Source: a bacterium (GTDB lineage Bacteria > Desulfobacterota > S145-22). Taken from it: DNA of 5,689 bases. The position numbers and the translations under genes were made by a program. Position 1 is the stretch's first letter. Each line of letters opens with the position of its first letter. Where the stretch lies: assembly GCA_027073795.1 (NCBI GenBank), contig JALTEW010000433.1:1-5689 (forward strand), in the 5' to 3' direction. The notes below the pieces were generated by a model, which ran no database searches, was not told where the DNA came from, and saw nothing but the letters and a program-made list of their open reading frames with translations. Below, piece after piece: positions 1 to 5,159 of this stretch.

Positions 1-1002
1 CGTCGCGATAAATCGCTCGCGATTCAACCGCCGCTTGTAGTTTGATAGATGGCGTTTCAGGAGGGCGTTTTTTGTTCGGTGGTAAAAACCCACAAGGGTA
101 TCGAACTTCGCGAGGTTGTCTTTGGAAATCACCAACTCGTGTTGAGCTTTGGTCGGATAAAGCGCCGTGCCTCCCTTGCCGTCCGGGAGCCGTGTTTCTC
201 CCTTCGGCCGGCGGTTTTCGTAGAGGCGGGAGGTGATGCCCAGCCGCAGCAGCATCCGCTGGACCGTTTGAAGGGTCCCCAGGTCCGATTGGGAAAGACG
301 AACGCTCACGCCTTTTTTATGTGATCCCTGCACCGACCCGTCCGCGTCGAAGATGCCTCTCAGAAACCCCTTGTAGAATTCGCTTGAGCCCGATTCTATA
401 CCGGATGTGGGAAATTTGTGGCCCACTTCCAGGCCGTGGGCGAAGGCGAGGTCGCGCAGGGTCGCGCTCTGCAGGCGGTATTCATTCCTCTCAGTCAGGC
501 ATATCCATCCCTTGAAATCCGATCGGTGGGGAAGGGCCTTTGCGTATCGGAGTGTTTTATCGAGAATTGTCCCAATTCCGTTGGATCCGTTCCCCCACAC
601 CGAGAGGACCGCCTTGTCTTTCTTGAGCGTGCCGTCGCCGATGAGAAGACCGAGGAGGTAGCCTTCCCCGTAGGTGCCGGAGCCGTCCCATTCCGGGTTT
701 GCCGTGTGGTTGTTGAGTACTATCTTATCCCCCGGCGCGAGCTCTCCGGCGGCGGCCCACGCGGTCTCCATCGTGTCCCGGGTCATACGGGTGACCTTTA
801 ACAGGGGGTGGTTTTCCGTTAACCGCAGGCGGTACCCCTCACGGGTCCGGAGCTCGAAGAGTGGCCGTCTTCCCGTGGGGAAAAACCCTGCAGGGCAATG
901 GAAATCCTTGCCGTTCACGCGGGCCATGAAGGGGCGCCCGATTAAGTTCTTAACCTGCCGGGGGCCTTCGGCAGTCATAATCCAGGTTTCTCTCGATATA
1001 CA
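1..1002 (-). other. Intein with LAGLIDADG homing endonuclease inside nrdJ (partial, C-terminus off window)
   Basis: An in-frame protein intron begins at C286 of the translated product (codon 1002-1000), directly after the extein residues STNP. Seen: splicing block A starting CISRETWIMTAEG (286-298); block B with LTENHPLL (346-353), where T347 and H350 are the usual TxxH residues; and LAPGDKIVL (373-381), typical of the end of the N-terminal Hint fold. Next come two LAGLIDADG motifs, LLGLLIGDG (401-409, D408) and FLRGIFDADG (498-507, D506), about 97 residues apart. Both catalytic acids are present, so the endonuclease looks intact. The region after the second motif (508-619) is basic and has no stop. 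The C-terminal block with the penultimate His-Asn lies beyond base 1, so splicing competence cannot be fully judged. Hand-counted GC is about 59% for 1-960, against about 51% for the extein-coding 1021-1860, consistent with separate acquisition. Confidence 0.95.
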
Positions 1003-1857
1003 GGGATTCGTACTTTCGATCTGGCCCAGGGCAGGGGTAGGATTATCGCTATTTATCCTGTCCAGAAAAATGATGCCTGGTTCGCCTCCGGCCCACGCAT
1101 GGTGAACAATCTGGTCAAAGACCTCTGTGGCCCTCAACTCTCGCACCGTTTCTCCTGAACGCGGGTTAATTAACGGGTAGGATCGGTCTTTCGCAACCGC
1201 TTCCACAAAATTTTCCGTTAACCCCACGGAGAGGTTAAAATTATGCAATGCCCCACGAATACTCTTTACTGTGATGAATTCCATAATATCCGGGTGATCC
1301 ACATTCAAAATCGCCATGTTGGCACCCCGCCGGGTGCCACCCTGCTTGATGGTTTCTGTTGCGGCATCATAGACCTTCATAAACGAAATAGGCCCGCTGG
1401 ATATCCCCTTTGTGGACAGAACGACATCGTTTTTCGGGCGGATCCTAGAAAAGGAAAAGCCCGTACCGCCCCCACTTTTATGGATGAGCGCGGCATGTTT
1501 CAAGGTCGTGAAGATGCTTTCCATGGAATCCTCTAGGGGCAGCACAAAACACGCGGACAACTGTCCCAATTCACGTCCAGCGTTCATCAGGGTGGGAGAA
1601 TTGGGAAGAAAATCGAAACGCGCCATAAGCTCATAAAACCGCCTCGTAAGTTCCTCGACATTCGCCTCGCTGTCATAATTTGCGTCCGCCCCAGCAATGA
1701 ACCGGGCGACGCGCCAAAACATCTCTTCCGGCAACTCTACAGGATTCCCATCGGCATCCTTCTTTAGGTATCGACGCTTCAAGACAGTCAGGGCATTTTC
1801 ACTAATCTCAGGCGTTACCAGATCAGAAGGCACCCTTTTTTTCTTCCCTTCTGCCAT
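1..1857 (-). CDS. nrdJ: Class II (adenosylcobalamin-dependent) ribonucleotide reductase NrdJ, intein-containing, 3' end off window
   Basis: Reduces ribonucleotides to deoxyribonucleotides in the cytosol, using a thiyl radical generated through coenzyme B12. The frame is open from ATG at 1857 to base 1 (619 codons) and continues beyond the left edge. Residues 1-285 are the N-extein and read as a typical NrdJ without an N-terminal ATP-cone. They carry NSPTLMNAG (86-94), SACFVLPLEDS (101-111, C103 being the expected redox-pair cysteine), SGGGTGFSFSRIRP (128-141), an ISSGPISFMKVYD segment (152-164), GGTRRGANMAIL (173-184) and finally ESTNP (281-285). In this family NP is followed by CGEQPL, which holds the thiyl-radical cysteine; here an intein follows instead. 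The start is supported by AGGGG at 1866-1870, 8 bases upstream, and by the NrdR-type promoter just before it. Divergent from the PrsW-family gene. Only the N-terminal part of the reductase is visible; a frameshift or loss further left cannot be excluded. Confidence 0.96.
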   Translation of the reverse strand, partial: MAEGKKKRVPSDLVTPEISENALTVLKRRYLKKDADGNPVELPEEMFWRVARFIAGADANYDSEANVEELTRRFYELMARFDFLPNSPTLMNAGRELGQLSACFVLPLEDSMESIFTTLKHAALIHKSGGGTGFSFSRIRPKNDVVLSTKGISSGPISFMKVYDAATETIKQGGTRRGANMAILNVDHPDIMEFITVKSIRGALHNFNLSVGLTENFVEAVAKDRSYPLINPRSGETVRELRATEVFDQIVHHAWAGGEPGIIFLDRINSDNPTPALGQIESTNPCISRETWIMTAEGPRQVKNLIGRPFMARVNGKDFHCPAGFFPTGRRPLFELRTREGYRLRLTENHPLLKVTRMTRDTMETAWAAAGELAPGDKIVLNNHTANPEWDGSGTYGEGYLLGLLIGDGTLKKDKAVLSVWGNGSNGIGTILDKTLRYAKALPHRSDFKGWICLTERNEYRLQSATLRDLAFAHGLEVGHKFPTSGIESGSSEFYKGFLRGIFDADGSVQGSHKKGVSVRLSQSDLGTLQTVQRMLLRLGITSRLYENRRPKGETRLPDGKGGTALYPTKAQHELVISKDNLAKFDTLVGFYHRTKNALLKRHLSNYKRRLNRERFIAT

Positions 1858-1865
1858 TTCTCTTA

Positions 1866-1881
1866 CCCCTATATATTGTGT
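1866..1881 (-). promoter_or_regulatory. Proximal NrdR box of nrdJ
   Basis: Read on the plus strand, CCCCTATATATTGTGT matches the published NrdR box consensus acaCwAtATaTwGtgt at all core positions and departs only in the outermost bases. It lies just downstream of the predicted nrdJ transcript start and its edge overlaps the AGGGG ribosome-binding sequence. NrdR is the ATP/dATP-sensing zinc-ribbon/ATP-cone repressor of ribonucleotide reductase genes. The box is 15 bases from the distal box, giving 31 bp centre to centre, about three helical turns, as is usual for paired NrdR boxes. Confidence 0.88.
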
Positions 1882-1890
1882 TTTGAGAGC

Positions 1891-1919
1891 ATTTTAGCAC
1901 AATATATTGTGCCATTCAA
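1891..1919 (-). promoter_or_regulatory. nrdJ sigma70-type promoter
   Basis: On the minus strand, TTGAAT (1919-1914) and TAAAAT (1896-1891) are separated by exactly 17 bases. Each hexamer departs from the sigma70 consensus at one or two positions. A start about 7 bases below the -10 would fall near 1884, giving a leader of roughly 27 bases before the ATG at 1857. The spacer is the distal NrdR box, which supports this being the real promoter rather than a chance match. Confidence 0.78.
1897..1912 (-). promoter_or_regulatory. Distal NrdR box of nrdJ, perfect palindrome
   Basis: GCACAATATATTGTGC is a perfect 16-bp palindrome and fits the NrdR consensus core (CAATATATTG with flanking AC/GT). It occupies almost the whole 17-base spacer between the predicted -35 and -10 hexamers of nrdJ, so bound NrdR would directly exclude RNA polymerase. 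Together with the proximal box it forms the standard pair. Confidence 0.92.
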
Positions 1920-2258
1920 GGGCATCCTTATTCCCATGGCTCTTCTTGGCATCAAAGATAAGTTTATTGATTACAAAACAATTTTGTTTTTATCTTGAGA
2001 GAGGAGGTGAAGCGGTGAAGTGGTAGTCCGCCATCCAAGGCCAGATGCAACAGATGCAAACTTTTCGCCACAAACGGGTGCCCCTTGCTTGAACAGTTCA
2101 ACTTAGCATCGGCTTCAAAACCTATCGAGAATGGGGACATCATTCCCGATGCAGGTCAGTATAAAACAAAATATTCCAGGAGCAAGCCTTGAAATCTGAA
2201 TGATTCAGTGATAGACATAAATTGTAAATTGTTAGCCCATTCTAATGTAGGATGATGC
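1920..2258. other. Divergent intergenic region, no convincing gene
   Basis: This is the stretch between the nrdJ promoter and the protease start. It holds an AT-rich inverted repeat, AAAACAA/TTGTTTT with a 2-base spacer (1975-1990), flanked by a second pair AAGATAA (1955-1961) and TTATCTT (1990-1996). It also holds a strong Shine-Dalgarno-like AGGAGGTG (2002-2009), a tandem 9-bp repeat CAGATGCAA (2042-2050 and 2051-2059), and a small CTGAA/TTCAG inverted repeat (2196-2208). All short reading frames are interrupted or lack a start. A promoter for the downstream plus-strand pair should be here; TTGAAA at 2189-2194 is a possible -35, but I see no good -10 at proper spacing. Confidence 0.6.
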
Positions 2259-3305
2259 ATGAAAAAGTCACTTATTTCCATTCTCCGGATTATTTATTTT
2301 GCTTTGTTGGTTATTGCCACCCTGATATTTGTTTTCCGCTGTGGCAAGTATTTCTGGACGACCCTCTGGATTGTCTTTGAAATCTATGTCTTGACGGCTC
2401 TCACGCGGACCATTTCCTCAAAGGAATCCGTGTCAACTTTTTTAAAGGGAGCTTATATAGGGATAGGACTGGTTGCCCTCTTTTACTTCACCTCCGTGAA
2501 GGTGGGAATTAATGTAAAGAGCCCCTTTTTTGCTGGGTTTGCCGTAGGGACTTATGAAGAGTTTATCAAGATGATTCCTGTCTTGCTTATGGCCTACCTG
2601 ATCTATCGGCGACGAAAGATATTACCTAACCCTTCGGACTTTCTCTGGATGTCAGTTTTATCCGGCGCCGCTTTTACCCTGGTAGAGACCAGTTACTGGA
2701 TAAATTTCCGTTTTCCATTCACCTATGGCCCCCACATTGGGCCCCTTTACTTTTTTCCAAACGCCCTGGGGCAATATTACGCCGGGGCGAAAATTGGGTA
2801 TATCGGTCACGCCGCGGCGACAGGGCTAATCGGCATGGCGCTGGGCTGGGGAATCTTTTTTAAAACAAAAAGGAACACCATTCTGAACAGGATATGGTGG
2901 CTCATCCCGGTCATGGCTTATGTCTGGGTTGTTTTTGAACATGCCTTCAATAATATCTATTATAAAGAAAAGAGTGGCTATCTCCTGATATTCGGGGGCG
3001 GGCAGCTCACACCCTACATCTTTATCGTATTACTCCTGCTGACGATTGGGTTTGACATCCTTTCCCTCATCCTTCTCTTCCGTGCGCGTTCAACATCAAG
3101 AATGATATTCTTTGGAAATATCAGGCAAGCCTTTAAGGCTCTCCTGAAAAGGAAATGGGGGGAGATGATATCTCGCGGTCGGGTAGTAACCATTTATTTG
3201 AGAAGAATAAACCTTTTGAGCTGGAAAGGTGTCACCATAGGGGAAGAGATCAATGGAGAATCGTTTTCCATAACAGAAAAAAATGAATCCAACAAAGAGG
3301 ATTAA
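2259..3305 (+). CDS. PrsW-family glutamic-type intramembrane protease
   Basis: Predicted multi-pass inner-membrane protease of 348 residues. Members of the PrsW family (related to CPBP/Rce1-type proteases) cleave membrane-embedded substrates; Bacillus PrsW cuts the anti-sigma factor RsiW. About eight hydrophobic segments are visible, near 8-27, 31-48, 61-80, 90-116, 128-148, 180-201, 212-232 and 250-274. The family signatures occur in order: EEFIK (100-104, EExxK), FTLVE (139-143, FxxxE), H184 in a GHAAATG segment, and HAFNN (227-231/232, HxxxN). These are the expected catalytic/metal-like acid and histidine positions, so the enzyme looks intact. After the last membrane segment comes a basic then acidic tail (about 276-348) with no recognised domain. 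ATG at 2259 is preceded by AGGA 6 bases upstream. It is followed after 3 bases by a second gene, presumably co-transcribed. The family assignment is firm on motifs; the substrate is unknown, and no sigma/anti-sigma gene is adjacent. Confidence 0.85.
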   Translation: MKKSLISILRIIYFALLVIATLIFVFRCGKYFWTTLWIVFEIYVLTALTRTISSKESVSTFLKGAYIGIGLVALFYFTSVKVGINVKSPFFAGFAVGTYEEFIKMIPVLLMAYLIYRRRKILPNPSDFLWMSVLSGAAFTLVETSYWINFRFPFTYGPHIGPLYFFPNALGQYYAGAKIGYIGHAAATGLIGMALGWGIFFKTKRNTILNRIWWLIPVMAYVWVVFEHAFNNIYYKEKSGYLLIFGGGQLTPYIFIVLLLLTIGFDILSLILLFRARSTSRMIFFGNIRQAFKALLKRKWGEMISRGRVVTIYLRRINLLSWKGVTIGEEINGESFSITEKNESNKED

Positions 3306-3308
3306 GCT

Positions 3309-3731
3309 ATGGGAATTTTACATGGTATCACCGGCTTTTTCCACGGTTTATGCTTGGGGCAATTTTTTAACCTCGGAAGCATGATTTACCAGGCATGCAG
3401 TCACCAGGAGCATCAAAGCGTTATTTTTAGCCGTTGCGCGGCAACAATTATAGCCGCCGCTATTTTATATATTGTTGACTCACTTGGAGTGAATGACTGG
3501 TTTAGAAAACAATTTTTTGCCGGGGAACAGTCCACACAAGCGAAACACTATGATCTTTCCCATCCACGCATTTCTGATGTTTTAACAGCCCATCCCATGC
3601 CGGGGGAGGAAGGCTATTATCCAGGCATCGAGCAGGAATACAATGATTACGACTGGGCTTGCTGGGAAGAAAAGCAAAAGGAGGCAATGGAGATCCTCAA
3701 GACAGACACTTCGGACCGTAACCCTCGATAA
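3309..3731 (+). CDS. Hypothetical 140-residue protein with one predicted membrane segment, paired with PrsW-family protease
   Basis: I do not recognise this protein. The N-terminal 30 residues are hydrophobic to amphipathic (GITGFFHGLCLGQFF, 6-20). A clear membrane segment lies around 43-60 (CAATIIAAAILYIVDSLG). It is followed by a hydrophilic tail rich in Tyr, Trp, Glu and Asp, notably GEEGYYPGIEQEYNDYDWAC (99-118). Cysteines are at 15, 30, 43 and 118. ATG at 3309 is 3 bases after the stop of the protease gene and has AGAGG 8 bases upstream, so the two are almost certainly translated from one message. The arrangement suggests a partner, regulator or substrate of the protease, but that is inference from position and topology only. 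That this is a real gene is supported by spacing, ribosome-binding site and a coherent membrane-plus-tail composition. Confidence 0.75.
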   Translation: MGILHGITGFFHGLCLGQFFNLGSMIYQACSHQEHQSVIFSRCAATIIAAAILYIVDSLGVNDWFRKQFFAGEQSTQAKHYDLSHPRISDVLTAHPMPGEEGYYPGIEQEYNDYDWACWEEKQKEAMEILKTDTSDRNPR

Positions 3732-3772
3732 TCCCACGGGTTTGTTTTCTCTTTGAACAAGTGGAAGGAAAC

Positions 3773-3860
3773 TCGGAATTTCTGGCTTGGAACTCGAAGC
3801 ATAGCTGTTTTTCTCACAAAAGCAGGGGAGCTTGCCGTCAAGTTTGATAAGAAATTCCGA
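3773..3860. repeat. Perfect 11-bp inverted repeat with 66-base spacer
   Basis: TCGGAATTTCT at 3773-3783 is the exact reverse complement of AGAAATTCCGA at 3850-3860. The arms bracket 66 non-coding bases between the hypothetical protein gene and the desulfhydrase gene. There is no T-run after the right arm, so a simple intrinsic terminator is unlikely. It could be an extragenic palindromic element, the base of a structured RNA, or a small mobile-element remnant; the sequence alone does not decide. Confidence 0.5.
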
Positions 3861-3892
3861 AGATACGGCTTCCCTTACTCTCATTCCTGTAT

Positions 3893-3898
3893 TATAAT
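3893..3898 (+). promoter_or_regulatory. Candidate -10 element for the D-cysteine desulfhydrase gene
   Basis: A perfect TATAAT lies 39 bases before the ATG at 3938, in an AT-rich stretch. The best -35 at 17-base spacing, TTCCCT (3870-3875), is poor, so the promoter may be weak or need an activator. Confidence 0.4.
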
Positions 3899-3937
3899 TT
3901 CGTAAATTATTCAAACCGCCAGAATGGAGAAAACAGG

Positions 3938-4936
3938 ATGGGACTCTTTCCAGAACTTGACGCGTTACTTAAAAAACGAATCGGCCTCGCCCATCTTCCC
4001 ACACCCATCGAGAAACTGGAGCGGCTTTCCGGGGAACTGGGGGTAACCCTCTACGTCAAGCGGGATGACCTGACGGAGAGCGTTGCCTCGGGAAACAAAA
4101 TCCGCAAGCTGGAATATCTCCTCTATGACGCGAAGGAGAAAGGCTGTGATATGCTGATTACCTGCGGCGGCGTCCAGTCCAACCACTGCCGTGCCACGGC
4201 AGCCATCGCGGTTCGGATGGGATTTGCCTGCCATCTCATTCTCCGGGGAGACGAACCGGCAATCCCCGACGGCAATCTCCTTATCGACCGTATCCTCGGA
4301 GCCACAACCGCTTTCTATACCCGAGAAGACTTCAAAAACCTCCCCGAGATCGAACGGGACACCGTCGCCATGCTGGAAAAACAGGGGCGACGGCCCTATC
4401 TCATCCCCATGGGAGGGTCCAACGCCACGGGAAGCCTGGGCTACATCAAAATGATCGAAGAACTCAAAGATATTCTTCCCGCCTTCGACCATATTTACTG
4501 CGCTCTTGGATCCGGCGGCACGTATGCGGGAATGGCGATCGGTCTCAAACACCACGGGATTTCCTCAAGGCTCCGGGGAATTGCCGTGTGCGATGACGTG
4601 GCTTATTTCAAGGCCGAGGTCACGCGGATCCTCCGGGAATTTGACGAATGGTACGGGATAACCTTCCCCGACGATCTTTTTAACATGGATTTCGACGACC
4701 GGTTCGTGGGGATCGGCTATGCCCTGAACACCCCGGACGAATTGAAAGAGCTCATCCGCATCGCCCGCCTGGAGGGGCTGATCCTCGATCCCGTCTATAC
4801 CCTCAAGACCTTCCTCGGAATGATGCAGCAGATCCGTGAGGGAAAGGTAGCCAAGGGTGCCAAAGTCCTGTTCATCCACACTGGCGGCCATTACGGGATC
4901 TTTCCCAAGGGGGAAGAGTTTAAGGGGGTTTTGTAA
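3938..4936 (+). CDS. dcyD: PLP-dependent D-cysteine desulfhydrase (ACC deaminase superfamily)
   Basis: Cytosolic fold-type II PLP enzyme of 332 residues, normal for the family. It is expected to break down D-cysteine to pyruvate, H2S and ammonia. Seen: the substrate-entry motif LPTPIEKLERLS (20-31), YVKRDDLTE (39-47), and SGNKIRKLEYLL (51-62) with K54 as the PLP Schiff-base lysine. QSNHCRATAA follows at 80-89 (S81 near the substrate), then GSGGTYAG (191-198), which binds the PLP phosphate, DPVYTLK (284-290) and HTGGHYG (314-320). At the two positions used to tell the enzymes apart, ACC deaminase has Glu and Leu (E295, L322 in Pseudomonas numbering), whereas here they are T288 and T315. That favours D-cysteine desulfhydrase over ACC deaminase. 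GGAGA at 3926-3930 lies 7 bases before ATG. It stands alone in its own short transcription unit, convergent with the transporter gene. Activity on other beta-substituted or D-amino acids remains possible. Confidence 0.88.
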   Translation: MGLFPELDALLKKRIGLAHLPTPIEKLERLSGELGVTLYVKRDDLTESVASGNKIRKLEYLLYDAKEKGCDMLITCGGVQSNHCRATAAIAVRMGFACHLILRGDEPAIPDGNLLIDRILGATTAFYTREDFKNLPEIERDTVAMLEKQGRRPYLIPMGGSNATGSLGYIKMIEELKDILPAFDHIYCALGSGGTYAGMAIGLKHHGISSRLRGIAVCDDVAYFKAEVTRILREFDEWYGITFPDDLFNMDFDDRFVGIGYALNTPDELKELIRIARLEGLILDPVYTLKTFLGMMQQIREGKVAKGAKVLFIHTGGHYGIFPKGEEFKGVL

Positions 4937-4966
4937 AGGGCAAACTGAGTAAAAAGCGTCCTCACA

Positions 4967-5001
4967 CCCCAGTGAAATCGTGCTTAAGCAATTTCACGGG
5001 G
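4967..5001. terminator. Hairpin between convergent genes, possible bidirectional terminator
   Basis: CCCC (4967-4970), GTGAAAT (4972-4978), ATTTCAC (4991-4997) and GGGG (4998-5001) can pair as one stem. A single A (4971) and CG (4979-4980) bulge out, and TGCTTAAGCA forms the tip. It lies 31 bases past the desulfhydrase stop. No T-run follows on the plus side; on the minus side a CTTTTT appears about 12 bases beyond the stem. It may therefore be a weak or factor-assisted terminator, or simply a stabilising 3' structure. Confidence 0.45.
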
Positions 5002-5159
5002 CAAGCGGGCTTCGCACACGGATTGAAAAGATAGTAGAAAACAATTTCTTTTTACCTGGCCTCCCTGTAAACTTACATTCTTATGTACACGCACGTTGCC
5101 AAGAGGAATCCCCTCGGCGTGGTTAATTCCTTGGATAGATAACGGGCAAGTCAGTGGGC

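Noticed and set aside
418..801. Plus-strand reading frames across 42-1897 (for example 418-801 and 674-1105)
   Set aside because: All lie antisense to the continuous nrdJ/intein frame, which has clear family and splicing motifs. They show no domain and no good ribosome-binding sites.
2042..2059. Tandem CAGATGCAA repeat as a regulatory iteron or CRISPR-like unit
   Set aside because: There are only two 9-bp copies with no spacers and no further copies, so chance or local slippage explains it.
3733..3755. Intrinsic terminator after the protease pair (CCCACGGG followed by T-rich sequence)
   Set aside because: The stem is only 3 bp with a 2-base loop, too short to act as a terminator hairpin.
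3582..3914. 110-residue minus-strand reading frame over the end of the hypothetical gene and the spacer
   Set aside because: It overlaps the better-supported plus-strand gene by about 150 bases, has no recognisable motif, and covers the inverted repeat, so it looks fortuitous.
3965..4555. 196-residue minus-strand reading frame
   Set aside because: It is the antisense shadow of the desulfhydrase gene, which carries all expected PLP-enzyme motifs.
3938..4936. ACC deaminase (acdS) as the name for this gene
   Set aside because: Thr at both positions that are Glu and Leu in true ACC deaminases argues for D-cysteine desulfhydrase.
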